Of a stretch of 64,000 nucleotides of DNA, positions 33,475 to 43,486 are shown one piece after another (position 1 is the first letter of the stretch; each line of letters begins with the position of its first letter). Under the pieces are notes generated by a model. The model was not told where the DNA came from and ran no database searches. It saw only the letters and a list, made by a program, of their open reading frames with translations. The DNA is from Bog-159 sp035602155 (lineage in GTDB: Bacteria; Acidobacteriota; Terriglobia; Bryobacterales; Bryobacteraceae). Location of the stretch: assembly GCA_035602155.1 (NCBI GenBank), contig DATNMW010000423.1:7151-71150 (forward strand), written 5' to 3'. The translations under genes were made by a program, and so were the position numbers.

Positions 33475-34770
33475 TTAAACAGATAGCTTGGCCACTTCAA
33501 CCTCGTCCAGCTCGACTCCTAGGCCCGGGCCTTCGGGCGGAGTCAGGTAACCGTCCTTGGCCACCACGGGATGCTTCACGATGCGCAATCCGAAATCGGG
33601 CCGTGTAGCGCTGAAATCGTACTCCTGCGGATAGCGGACGTTCTGCGTCGATACCCAAAAGTGCAGGGCGGCAGTCGTTGGAATGCCGTTCAACGTGTTA
33701 TGCGATGCGATGGCCGTTTCGAAAAGGGATGCCACCGCGGCGATCTTCCGTATCTCGGTGATGCCGCCGCATATGGATGCGTTGGGCTGGATGATATCGA
33801 CGTGCCCTTCGACGATCAGCCTGTAGAACTCCCAACGATTAAACTGTTGCTCGCCCGCCGCTACTCTCACGTCGATGGCATCCGCCACCCGCGCGAGACC
33901 TTGTAAGTCGAGTAACTCCACAGGCTCTTCCAGCCAGAAGGCATCCAACTCTTGCAGCTTGCGCCCCACCTTGATGGCTTGCTGCGGCGTATATGCGTTG
34001 TTCACATCCACCATGATTTTTATGCCCGGCCCAGTCAGCCGGCGGATCTCGGCGATCTCCTCGACGGTGTGGTCGGTATCCATATCCGCATCGTAGCCGC
34101 GCGGGGTAGTCACATGCGTGTGCGCCTTCAACGCATGGAAACCAGCGGGAAGTACGTCCTCAACCAGGCGCTGCGCGATGGCTTTGGGATCGTCGTCCGT
34201 CCTGCGCTCCGAACGGCTGGCATACACTTCCACCTTGTCGCGGAACTTTCCTCCGAGCAGCCGGTACACGGGCAGGTTGACGGCTTTTCCCATCAGGTCC
34301 CACAGCGCGAAATCGATGGCCGAGATAGCCAGCAACAACACTCCATTGGTGCCGTACTTGAGGTTGTTGAGGAACATCTCGGACCACAAACGCTCGTACT
34401 CGAACGGGCTGTGGCCAATGACGACTGGCTTCAGAACGTTTTCCAGAATGCTGTACAACACTCTGGGAATTGCGCGAAACGTGGTCTGGCCCAACCCGGT
34501 CAGCCCCTGATTCGTGCGTACCTCGACCAGCGTGGTCCAATCCTGATGGTTAATCTGAAGGATGGTTGTCTTCAGATCGGTGATCTTCAGATTACTGGCG
34601 TCCGCCCCCACCGTGGCCGCGGACGCGCCCGACGGACCCGCGGTTGCCGCGACCAGCGCCGAGGCGGCTCCGGCCAGAAACCGGCGGCGGCCGGCGGCTG
34701 GAGTCCTGGCGAGGTCATGCACCAGCCGCTCACGTGCTTCCCGTTTGTGTCCGGGAGGTAACTCAGTCAT
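33475..34770 (-). CDS. Enolase-superfamily sugar-acid dehydratase (mandelate racemase group), exported
   Basis: A 431-residue protein with a Tat-like leader (AAGRRRFLAGAASALVAATA) and the two MR/MLE domains. Acid/base Lys is in GFHALKAHTHV; metal ligands are in IKIMVDVNNAY, FWLEEPVEL and VRVAAGEQQFNR, and the His in AIASHNTLNGIP. Members dehydrate galactonate, rhamnonate and similar acids to 2-keto-3-deoxy acids. A Tat leader on such an enzyme is unusual, as most are cytoplasmic. The gene starts two bases after the TonB-receptor stop. Its product would be a substrate for an HpcH/HpaI aldolase like the one at 27136. Confidence 0.8.
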   Translation of the reverse strand: MTELPPGHKREARERLVHDLARTPAAGRRRFLAGAASALVAATAGPSGASAATVGADASNLKITDLKTTILQINHQDWTTLVEVRTNQGLTGLGQTTFRAIPRVLYSILENVLKPVVIGHSPFEYERLWSEMFLNNLKYGTNGVLLLAISAIDFALWDLMGKAVNLPVYRLLGGKFRDKVEVYASRSERRTDDDPKAIAQRLVEDVLPAGFHALKAHTHVTTPRGYDADMDTDHTVEEIAEIRRLTGPGIKIMVDVNNAYTPQQAIKVGRKLQELDAFWLEEPVELLDLQGLARVADAIDVRVAAGEQQFNRWEFYRLIVEGHVDIIQPNASICGGITEIRKIAAVASLFETAIASHNTLNGIPTTAALHFWVSTQNVRYPQEYDFSATRPDFGLRIVKHPVVAKDGYLTPPEGPGLGVELDEVEVAKLSV

Positions 34771-34771
34771 G

Positions 34772-37700
34772 TCAGAAATTCAAATGCGCGCCGAACTGGA
34801 AAATCCGCGCCTGGTTGCCCGCCACCAGGCTGGTGATTTGTCCAAAAGTAGCGCTGCCCTGCTGGGTATTCGGATTGGCGAAGCTCGGATGATTGAGCAC
34901 GTTCAGCACCTCCGCACGAAACTGGAATTTGACCTTTTCTCGAATAAAGAAATCCTTTAGCAACGACGTATCCATATTGACCGATCCCGGCCCTTCGCCG
35001 AACGTGCGCCCGGCGTCGCCAAAAGTGTACTTAGGGGGAGCCGCGAAAGCGTTGACGTTGAACCACTCCAGCAGTTCCGCGCCGAGTGCGCGGCCCCCAG
35101 GAAGATTTGGGCTGCCCACTACATTCGGCCGAACACCATCGGAGAAGGAATTAGTGTTGTTAGTCAGCTCTATGGGACTGAGCGGTGTGCCGGTGCGCAG
35201 TTCCGCGATCACGCCAAGCGACCAGCCGCCGAGGACGCCGTCCACCACGCGCGAGGATGGAGAAAAGCGCTTGCCGTGGCCCACTGGCAGCTCGTAGATC
35301 GAGCTCCATACAAAACGATGCCGGATGTCATTTCCGGAAAGGCCCTTATCACCCGCCTGATTATAGTAGTTGCTGAAAGCATCGATACCGGGATAAGCAG
35401 CCAGCTCATTACGGGATGTGGTCGTATCTATCATCTTCGAGTAGGTGTAATTCGCCTTGAACAACAGGCCGTTCGAATATCTTTTCTCGAACCCCAGATT
35501 GACTCCGTTATACCAGGACTTGCCGATGTCCGCCGCGATGATCTGCACGTTGCTGAATTGCGGGAAGGGCCGCAAGACCTGGGCATTGCCCGGGCCCAGC
35601 TCGCCGGTCGGTACCTGATCGATGCCTTCGGCGTCGGGCGCCGGCAGATCGTGTCCGAAGGTTCCCAGGTAACCGATATCCAGCAGGATGTTACCTTTCA
35701 GTTGGCGCTGTATATCCAGGTTGGCTTGGTAGAGGTACCCGGTGTTGCGGTTGGGCTGGAAGTAAGCTACCGACGTGGTCGGTTTCTGACCTACCGCTAC
35801 CGCGCCATAGCCGGGTGTAAGGTCGGCCACCGTCGGCGAGGAAACCGGCGGCATCCCGTTGGCCAGAATGAATGCCGGCGTGATGCCGTTATCGGGCGAG
35901 ACGAAGCTGCCTTGAGTGCTGAAGCCCGTATTGGCCACGATGGGAGTAGCCTGATCGTATTCGCCTAGATACAAAATGGCGCCGCCGCCGCGTACCACCC
36001 ACTTGTCCGCTGCATTCCAGGCGAAGCCCAGCCGCGGACCGAAATTGTGCAGGTCCCAGTTGTTGGCGTACTTGCTGACGCCGTCGATCCCGGAGAATGC
36101 GATCACTCCGGGGGTTCCGGATACGGGATTGATCGCCGTCGGGTTGAAGGAGTTTTGCCGGTTACTCGTTTCCCATCGCGGCTGATCGATGTCCCAGCGC
36201 AGCCCGATATTCAGCGTGAAGTGGGGAGTCACCCGCCAGTCGTCCTGTATGAATGCGGCGTAGGAATCCGAGCGGGTGTGAAGCGGATAAGTGGCCAGCA
36301 GGCTGCCTTGATCCACCCAGCCGAGCTCAAGCGCAGCCAGCGCGCTTCCGGTGGCCGTATTATTGAACGTGAAAGATCCGCCCGCGGTGGGATAGTACTT
36401 GTCGAGGTTTGAGGAGTAGCGGTACTCCAGGCCAAACTTGATTTGCTGTTTGCCGCGCACCATGGTGACATTGTCCTGGTAGGAATCGCTGCGGATGGGC
36501 CCCTGCAACCGCTCCTGCTGCGTGGCGTTACCGAGAGTCTGAAATCCGTTGACAATAACAGTCGGGAAAAACGACTGATTTACACCGGTCAAGCCAATCT
36601 GTTGGTCGATGGTCGTACCCACGCCCGCCGAGATGGAGAGAGCTTGCCGCCGCGAATAGGTAAAACGAGCCTCGTTGATGGTGGTGGGCGAAAAATTGTG
36701 GTACCAGGTGGCCGACGGGTCGTAGTAATAGTTGTGCGCCAACACTCCGAACGCGTCGGTGCCCGGCGTGGGGAAAATCGACGCCGTCAGGGTGTGGTCC
36801 GGTTGGGCCAGAAAGCGTCCGAAAATGCGGTCCTTGTCGCTGAACATGTGATCGACCCGCGCTACGTAGTCGTTGACAATGGTGGTGGCGGGGTCGTTGG
36901 CCACCCAATTTCCTTTTCCGGATGGAGCGCCGGCCACATTCGGCGTGGGATAAAAGGCCGCCAGTTTGGATCCTACCGGGTCCAGCCGGTTCGACGGAAT
37001 GACGTTCCCCGGAAACGGCGTACCGTTGGTGGGGTCTTTGACTACGTAGGAATCGGCCGAGAAATTCCCGCCGTCTTCGGCCACCGTTGGGACGTTCACC
37101 ACCTGCGTGGTTGCCACGATCTGGCGGCGGCCCTCATAGTTGAAGAAGAACTGCGTCTTGTTCTTCTTGATAGGTCCGCCCAGGCTCGCGCCAAAGAGGT
37201 TATAGCGCAGAATCGGGTTGGTTTTGGCGAAGAAGGTGCGCGCATCCAAATCGTTGTTGCGGAAGTATTCGTACGCCGAGCCGTGGAATTCGTTGGTGCC
37301 AGACTTGGTGGTCATCTGGACAACCGCGCTCCCAGTGCGTCCGAGTTCGGCGGAGTAGTTGCTAATGGCCACGTTGAACTCTTGCATGGATTCCACGGGA
37401 GGATCGAACATCAGCGTAGGCACGCCCAGCGTCAGATTTTCGACCGTGCCGCCGTCGACCAGGTAGTTCTCGTTATTGCCGCGGCCGCCCGCGATGGCGA
37501 AGGTGACGCTGGCGCCGGCTCCGTTGGTCACCACGAATCCGCTCAGCCGGGTAAGCTGCGCCGAGCGCCGGTCGATCAGCGGCATATCCACGATGGTCTG
37601 GTTTTCGACCACGTTCGACACCGACGAGGTTTCCGTCTGCAACAGCGGGACGCTGGCTTCCACGTTGACCGATTGAGTAACGGCGCCCACCGCGAGTTGT

Positions 37701-38014
37701 ACGTCCACGGTGCTGATGGCGGCGGTCTCGACCTTGATGCCGCTGCGGACCTGGGTCTCAAAGCCGTCCTTCTGAACTTTCAAATCGTAGGTTCCCGGCA
37801 GCAGGAGGGGGAACGTATAGTAGCCCTCTGCGCTCGAAACCACCGACCGCGTGTCGCCGGTTTCTACGCGCGTGAGTGTCGCTTTGGCGACCGGCACCGC
37901 GCCGTTTTGGGAGTCCACGATTCGCCCGGAAACCTCGGAGTTCTGGCCCCACAGGCAGAGGCTGGCCACGGCCAGCAGCGCTAACAGCATCGTTACACGT
38001 CGGACTTGAGGCAT
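34772..38014 (-). CDS. TonB-dependent receptor with carboxypeptidase-regulatory-like domain
   Basis: A 1080-residue outer-membrane transporter. Signal peptide (VTMLLALLAVASLCLWGQ), CarboxypepD_reg domain (GRIVDSQNGAVPVAKATLTR), plug (TIVDMPLIDRRSAQLTRLSG, then ENYLVDGGTVENLTLG) and barrel closing with IFQFGAHLNF. ATG 38014 is chosen over 38074 because AAAGGAT precedes it and the signal peptide starts there. First gene of the operon with the dehydratase and the PHP-domain protein, so it probably imports the oligosaccharide or acid they process. Confidence 0.9.
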   Translation of the reverse strand: MPQVRRVTMLLALLAVASLCLWGQNSEVSGRIVDSQNGAVPVAKATLTRVETGDTRSVVSSAEGYYTFPLLLPGTYDLKVQKDGFETQVRSGIKVETAAISTVDVQLAVGAVTQSVNVEASVPLLQTETSSVSNVVENQTIVDMPLIDRRSAQLTRLSGFVVTNGAGASVTFAIAGGRGNNENYLVDGGTVENLTLGVPTLMFDPPVESMQEFNVAISNYSAELGRTGSAVVQMTTKSGTNEFHGSAYEYFRNNDLDARTFFAKTNPILRYNLFGASLGGPIKKNKTQFFFNYEGRRQIVATTQVVNVPTVAEDGGNFSADSYVVKDPTNGTPFPGNVIPSNRLDPVGSKLAAFYPTPNVAGAPSGKGNWVANDPATTIVNDYVARVDHMFSDKDRIFGRFLAQPDHTLTASIFPTPGTDAFGVLAHNYYYDPSATWYHNFSPTTINEARFTYSRRQALSISAGVGTTIDQQIGLTGVNQSFFPTVIVNGFQTLGNATQQERLQGPIRSDSYQDNVTMVRGKQQIKFGLEYRYSSNLDKYYPTAGGSFTFNNTATGSALAALELGWVDQGSLLATYPLHTRSDSYAAFIQDDWRVTPHFTLNIGLRWDIDQPRWETSNRQNSFNPTAINPVSGTPGVIAFSGIDGVSKYANNWDLHNFGPRLGFAWNAADKWVVRGGGAILYLGEYDQATPIVANTGFSTQGSFVSPDNGITPAFILANGMPPVSSPTVADLTPGYGAVAVGQKPTTSVAYFQPNRNTGYLYQANLDIQRQLKGNILLDIGYLGTFGHDLPAPDAEGIDQVPTGELGPGNAQVLRPFPQFSNVQIIAADIGKSWYNGVNLGFEKRYSNGLLFKANYTYSKMIDTTTSRNELAAYPGIDAFSNYYNQAGDKGLSGNDIRHRFVWSSIYELPVGHGKRFSPSSRVVDGVLGGWSLGVIAELRTGTPLSPIELTNNTNSFSDGVRPNVVGSPNLPGGRALGAELLEWFNVNAFAAPPKYTFGDAGRTFGEGPGSVNMDTSLLKDFFIREKVKFQFRAEVLNVLNHPSFANPNTQQGSATFGQITSLVAGNQARIFQFGAHLNF

Positions 38015-38241
38015 TTGACCATCCTTTCCGTTATACCGATCGAGACGTAGCCAGCCGGGACGTAAACCAGTCACGCTCGCCTGCGGGGAGTTTACGGCGT
38101 GGGGCCTTCGCGAGCATCACCGAAACTCCAGTTTTTCCATCCTACGGCAAAGCTGGCACATCAGTCAAGTAAAAGAATCGATTAAATAGATTTAGTGTTG
38201 TTTTTGGCCGCCAAGCGCGGCTTGGGGGGCCGACGCTAGCC

Positions 38242-38282
38242 CCCGCGAACGGGCCCAGGAGCAGTATGGTCGGGCGGCGGCC
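38242..38282 (-). pseudogene. Short footprint of an ADOP permease gene
   Basis: The minus strand reads GRRPTILLLGPFAG, matching SRRPTMLLLGMFA in the intact ADOP permease at 39141-41666. Over 34 bases the DNA agrees at about 29 positions. Flanking sequence does not match, so this is a relic of a rearrangement rather than a gene. Confidence 0.45.
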
Positions 38283-38314
38283 GAATTCAGCGTTCCGGAG
38301 TTGGCCGCGTCGAT

Positions 38315-39136
<822 letters not shown>

Positions 39137-39140
39137 AGCC

Positions 39141-41666
39141 TCACCCAACGCGCAATGCGCGCGCCGGATCGATGCGGGCGGCCCGCCGCGCTGGAACATA
39201 GCTGGCGGCCAATGCTACTGCGACCCACAGCAATGCTACTCCGATGTAGGTAGCGGGATCGGCCGGACCGATGTGGAAGAGCAGTCCGCGCATGACCCGC
39301 GTCAGCACCAGCGCTCCGCCTATGCCCAGCGCGCTGCCTATCAGGGCGAGAGTCAGTCCCTGCCCCAACATGAGCCGCATAATATCGTTGTTCTGCGCGC
39401 CCAACGCCCGGCGGATGCCCAATTCCTGGGCGCGCTGCGCGCCGGAAAATGCGATCGCCCCATAGATGCCGACCGTCGCCAGCAGCAGCGCGACCGTCGC
39501 GAACATACCCAGCAGCAGCATGGTCGGGCGGCGGCTGCCCATGGACGACTCGACGATCTGGTCCATGCTGGCGACATTTGAGACCGGTTGATCGCGATCG
39601 ACCGCGAGCACCTGGCTGCGAATGGCCCCGGCGAAGCGCAGAGGATCGGTTCCGGTGCGGGCTACCAAGTAGGCCGTCCGAGAGCTGTGCATGCGCGGCG
39701 TCACATAGAATTCGGGCGTGGCGTCCGCGGCCAGACCCGCTTCGCGCACGTCGCCCACGATTCCCGCTATCCGCACCCAGCCGGTCTTATCCATGCCCTC
39801 GCGCATGACTTGGCCGATCAGGTTTTCTCCGCCGGGAGCGAACAGACGCGCGAAGCTCTCGTTGACGATCGCCACGGGGGGCGCATCGGGGCGGTTGTCG
39901 CGCTCGTCGAACTCGCGGCCTTGGCGCACGGGAATCCCGAGTAAGTGGAAATATCCGGGGGTAACGCTTTGGATCTGACACATGGGCCACTTACTCACAT
40001 CGCCTTCGGGCTGCTCGCCCACCTGTACGTTGGTTCGCAGCGCGACGGATTTGGGAAGGGCCAGCGCGAGTGCCGCGCCATGCACGCCGGGAAGCGCATT
40101 GGTGCGCCGCAACACTTCATCGAAGAAAGCCAAGATCTTGGGATTGGTGTCGTAGCGGGCCGGCGAAAGCGCGATCCGGGCAGTGAACAGATTGGCAGGC
40201 TGCAATCCGGGATTGACGCTGCGCAGCTTGGCCACGCTCTCGATCAGGAGAGCCGCGCCAATCAGCAGCACGATGGACAGGGCGACCTGGCCGATCACCA
40301 GCAGGCTGCGGCTGTTCGAGATCGCGCGGCCGGACCGGCCTGCAGTTGCCCCGCTTTCGCGCAGCAGGTTGGCGATGTTCGCAGCCGGCACTTGCAACGC
40401 GGGGATGAGACCGGAGAGGATTCCAGTGAGGCACGAGACCACCACGCTAAAGGCGAGTACCGCGCCATCCAGCCGGATCTCGCCCACACGCGGGACGGCG
40501 AAGGCGGGCATGCCGACGATGGCCGCCAGGGCCCACTTCGCCAGCAGCACGCCCAGCGCGCCGCCCGCGACGGCCAGCACCAGGCTTTCGGCGAGCGACT
40601 GGGCCACGAGGCGGGTGCGTGCGGCTCCTATGGCGGCGCGCACGGCGAATTCGCGCGCGCGCCAGGCGCTCCGAGTCAGCAGCAGGCTGGCGACGTTGGC
40701 GCAGGCGATCAACAGGACGAAGCATACCGCCCCGAAGAGCATCCAGAGAATGAGGCGCACGTCGGCTACCAGCCGTTCCTTCAGCGGGATGAGGCGGAGC
40801 GTGGCGCCGGGATCGGCATCCATGCGCTCCGGGTTGGCAGCGATATATTGTTGGTTCAAGATGGCGGCTTCGGCGCGCGCCTGTTCCAGAGCGACCCCAG
40901 GACGCAGCCGCGCGAAGCCTTGCAGCAAGGCGACAAACGGCCAGAAGTGCGCGGGCAAAGCGGACGTTTCCGCCGGCCTGGTCATCCAGACGTCGAGATC
41001 GGGTATGGGAAAGTCAAAGCCCGCCGGCAGGACGCCGAGGATGGTGTATGGAACGGCGTTGAGGATGGCAGTCTTTCCGGTCAGCGTGGGATCCGCGGCG
41101 AAGCGACGCTTCCACAATCGCGAGCTGAGCATGGCGACGGGCGGCGAGCCGGGCAGATCTTCCGCGGGAATAAAGGCGCGGCCCAGCGCGGGCCGCACGC
41201 CCAGGACATCCAGGAAATTCGCGGAGACGCGCGCCCCCTTCAGCATCTCAGGATCGCCGGCGCCGGAAAGCGCCAGATCCTCGGTGAAGCGCGAGCAAGC
41301 GCCGATGCCCGCGAAAGATTGAGCCGTCTTGCGCATCTCCGTATAGCGCAGCGCGGTGAATGCGCCGCCCGGCGCCGGACGCCTGGGATTTTCGACCGAC
41401 ACCTGCACCAAGCGGTCCGCATCCTTATATGGGAGCGGCTTCAGCAGCACGGCGCGGATCACGGAGAACATGGCCGCGTTGCCGCCGATGCCCAGCGCCA
41501 GGACCACGACCGCGGTGGCGGCGAAGGCCGGATTCTTGCGCGCGGTGCGCAAGGCGTAGCGTATGTCCAGCCAGACGTTATCGATGAATCTCAGCGTGTA
41601 GGCTGCGCATGCCTGCGATGTCCCGCGGACGGGTATCGCTTTCCGTTGATGTGCGTTCAATATCAT
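39141..41666 (-). CDS. ADOP-family (TIGR03434) MacB/FtsX-like ABC permease
   Basis: An 841-residue acidobacterial duplicated orphan permease. Order: MacB-type first helix (AFAATAVVVLALGIGGNAAM), periplasmic domain, first FtsX bundle (around 290-410, LLIACANVASLLLTRS), second periplasmic domain, second FtsX bundle (MLLLGMFATVALLLATVGIY and ELGIRRALGAQNNDIMRLML). These proteins lack an adjacent ATPase, and none is seen here. They are thought to work like MacB in efflux or envelope stress. A perfect 20-bp palindrome lies about 75 bp upstream, next to a likely promoter region. Confidence 0.9.
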   Translation of the reverse strand: MILNAHQRKAIPVRGTSQACAAYTLRFIDNVWLDIRYALRTARKNPAFAATAVVVLALGIGGNAAMFSVIRAVLLKPLPYKDADRLVQVSVENPRRPAPGGAFTALRYTEMRKTAQSFAGIGACSRFTEDLALSGAGDPEMLKGARVSANFLDVLGVRPALGRAFIPAEDLPGSPPVAMLSSRLWKRRFAADPTLTGKTAILNAVPYTILGVLPAGFDFPIPDLDVWMTRPAETSALPAHFWPFVALLQGFARLRPGVALEQARAEAAILNQQYIAANPERMDADPGATLRLIPLKERLVADVRLILWMLFGAVCFVLLIACANVASLLLTRSAWRAREFAVRAAIGAARTRLVAQSLAESLVLAVAGGALGVLLAKWALAAIVGMPAFAVPRVGEIRLDGAVLAFSVVVSCLTGILSGLIPALQVPAANIANLLRESGATAGRSGRAISNSRSLLVIGQVALSIVLLIGAALLIESVAKLRSVNPGLQPANLFTARIALSPARYDTNPKILAFFDEVLRRTNALPGVHGAALALALPKSVALRTNVQVGEQPEGDVSKWPMCQIQSVTPGYFHLLGIPVRQGREFDERDNRPDAPPVAIVNESFARLFAPGGENLIGQVMREGMDKTGWVRIAGIVGDVREAGLAADATPEFYVTPRMHSSRTAYLVARTGTDPLRFAGAIRSQVLAVDRDQPVSNVASMDQIVESSMGSRRPTMLLLGMFATVALLLATVGIYGAIAFSGAQRAQELGIRRALGAQNNDIMRLMLGQGLTLALIGSALGIGGALVLTRVMRGLLFHIGPADPATYIGVALLWVAVALAASYVPARRAARIDPARALRVG

Positions 41667-41739
41667 GAGCTTTCAAATAGTCTACTGCTTTTTGCCGGAC
41701 AGACCTTAGTATATTGAATCGATGGATTTTAATTATTTC

Positions 41740-41759
41740 GCAGATGGCGCGCCATCTGC
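41740..41759. repeat. Perfect 20-bp palindrome
   Basis: GCAGATGGCGCGCCATCTGC is self-complementary over all 20 bases. It abuts the stop of the ABC-2 permease and faces the upstream region of the ADOP permease across an AT-rich stretch (AATTATTT). It may be a terminator stem without T tract or an operator for the ADOP gene. Confidence 0.6.
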
Positions 41760-42557
41760 TTATGGCGCGAGACTTCTCCGGCTGAACAGCCAGGCGGCCA
41801 ACAGAAAGAACACCAAGGCCCAATCCAGCCCGTAGCCCAGGACAGTGAGGTGATGCAGGGGCGAGGTCTGCTTCAACGAGGCTTCCGTAATGGTCAAAAA
41901 GCGCGCTTCTGAAAGCAGCTCCGGAGATGGCAGCGCGGCATATAGACCCGCCTTAAGCCATGCAGGCAGGTACGGAGCCCGGCTGGCTGGCGCCACGATC
42001 AGTTCCGCCACCATGATCACCAGCATGATGGCGAATGAGACGACCGGGTGCATCACCGTGGCCAGCAGCATCGCAAGGCCGCTGTAGAGTGCATAGCGCA
42101 CCAGAGGGTACACGATCAACAGCCAGGGCGCGGGGTGAATTCGCTCGCCCCCGATGGCGGCCAGCAGATAGCTCAGCGCAAGCATCATCAACACGTAGGC
42201 CGCCATCAAGAGCTGGACGCCCAGAAACTTGCCCAGAAGAAACTCCCAACGGCGGATCGGCCGCGCCAGCACCGCGAGGATCGTCCCGCTCCGGATGTCG
42301 GCCCAAACGGCGTCGGCCGCGGCCCAGGCGGCCAACAAGCTGCCGAATCCGCTGAGCAGCGACATGATGCTGCCGATCAATCCCAGCACCATACTCTCCG
42401 CGTGCGGCATCCCCGGCGCGCCGGCCTGCGCCCTGAACACCATCAGCGGCGTCATCATCAGCAGCACCACGACGGCAAACAGAGTCAGGAAGAGAATCAT
42501 CAGCTTGTTGCGCAAGAAACCGGAGAATGTCAGGAGCGCGATGGCGCGGATTCTCAT
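41760..42557 (-). CDS. ABC-2 type transporter permease
   Basis: A 265-residue membrane protein with about six helices: AIALLTFSGFLRNKLMILFL, LGLIGSIMSLLSGFGSLLAA, LLMAAYVLMMLALSYLLAAI and others. A cytoplasmic coupling segment reads DIRSGTILAVLARPIRRWEF, where SGT-x3-LARPI-x-RWEFLLGK is a hallmark of ABC-2 export permeases. The start at 42557 overlaps the ATPase stop by four bases (ATGA); an earlier start would lie inside the ATPase frame. It forms an exporter with the ATPase. Cargo unknown. Confidence 0.85.
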   Translation of the reverse strand: MRIRAIALLTFSGFLRNKLMILFLTLFAVVVLLMMTPLMVFRAQAGAPGMPHAESMVLGLIGSIMSLLSGFGSLLAAWAAADAVWADIRSGTILAVLARPIRRWEFLLGKFLGVQLLMAAYVLMMLALSYLLAAIGGERIHPAPWLLIVYPLVRYALYSGLAMLLATVMHPVVSFAIMLVIMVAELIVAPASRAPYLPAWLKAGLYAALPSPELLSEARFLTITEASLKQTSPLHHLTVLGYGLDWALVFFLLAAWLFSRRSLAP

Positions 42558-43486
42558 TGGGACTTCTCCGCGTCGCTTACCAGCGTGAGGAACAAATCCT
42601 CCAGAGAGCTTCGCACCGGGTACATACTGACCACATCGCATCCGGCGGCCCACAGTCGCTCGACGGCTTCCCGTTTCAAAACCGGATCGACTAGTACGCG
42701 CACACCTTGCGCGCCACGCTCGATAACCGCTCCACGACCGGATAAAATCGTCTCCATCTCTTCAGGCACGCTATCCACGAAGATCGCCACGCGTCCGCCG
42801 CGGTCGAGCAGTTCGGCCAGCGGACCCTCCCGAATCAGGCGGCCGCGATCGACGATGATCACCCGGTCGGCGAACTGTTCCAGTTCCGAAAGGATGTGGG
42901 TACTGAGGAAAACGGTCTTTCCCTGTGACTTCAAGGAGAGCAGAATCTCGCGGACGTCCCGGCGCCCCGCCGGATCGAGGCCGGAGGTCGGCTCATCCAG
43001 CACCAGCAATTGCGGGTCGTCAAGCAGGGCCTGCGCGATCCCGAGACGTTGCACCATGCCGCGCGAATACTTGCCGATGCGCAAGTCTTCGTGTCCGCAA
43101 AGTTGGGCCTTGGCGATCAGCTCCGGAATGCGGTTGGCGGCAACTGTATCATCCAAACCCGCCAGGGCGGCATGGAATCGCAGCAGTTTGGGAGCGGTGA
43201 GAAAAGGATGAAAGGCGAAATTCTCCGGCACAAAGCCGATCTGCCGTTTGGCGCGAACGTCGCCCGGCGGATAGCCGAGCACGGCCACCTCGCCCGAATC
43301 CGCAAAGAGAAATCCCATCAAAGTGTTGATGCAGGTGGTCTTGCCCGCGCCGTTCGGCCCCAGGAATCCGCAGACCTCGCCAGCCTCCACTTCAAACGAC
43401 ACATCCGCCAGCGCCGTGACGCCCTCGCCGGAAGACCGGCGGCCGTACTGTTTCGTCACGCCACGGAATTCAATGGCCGGGGGCAT
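42554..43486 (-). CDS. ABC transporter ATP-binding protein (ABC-2 exporter)
   Basis: A 310-residue ATPase. Walker A GPNGAGKTT, signature YSRGMVQRLGIAQAL (SRGM in place of SGGQ, common in ABC-2 exporters), Walker B LLVLDEPTSGLDP, H-loop FLSTHIL. A C-terminal extension of about 90 residues (GRGAVIERGAQGVRVLV and on) is typical of DrrA/CcmA-like subunits. The gene overlaps the TlpA-like gene by 17 bases and the permease by four, so the three are one operon. Confidence 0.9.
   Translation of the reverse strand: MPPAIEFRGVTKQYGRRSSGEGVTALADVSFEVEAGEVCGFLGPNGAGKTTCINTLMGFLFADSGEVAVLGYPPGDVRAKRQIGFVPENFAFHPFLTAPKLLRFHAALAGLDDTVAANRIPELIAKAQLCGHEDLRIGKYSRGMVQRLGIAQALLDDPQLLVLDEPTSGLDPAGRRDVREILLSLKSQGKTVFLSTHILSELEQFADRVIIVDRGRLIREGPLAELLDRGGRVAIFVDSVPEEMETILSGRGAVIERGAQGVRVLVDPVLKREAVERLWAAGCDVVSMYPVRSSLEDLFLTLVSDAEKSQ

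Noticed and set aside
36443..37984. 513-codon open frame on the plus strand
   Set aside because: Lies opposite the second TonB receptor, is rich in Arg/Val/Gly/His without domains, and has no start context.
39945..41717. 590-codon open frame on the plus strand
   Set aside because: Mirror frame of the ADOP permease, low-complexity Gln/Arg/Gly-rich translation, no family motif.
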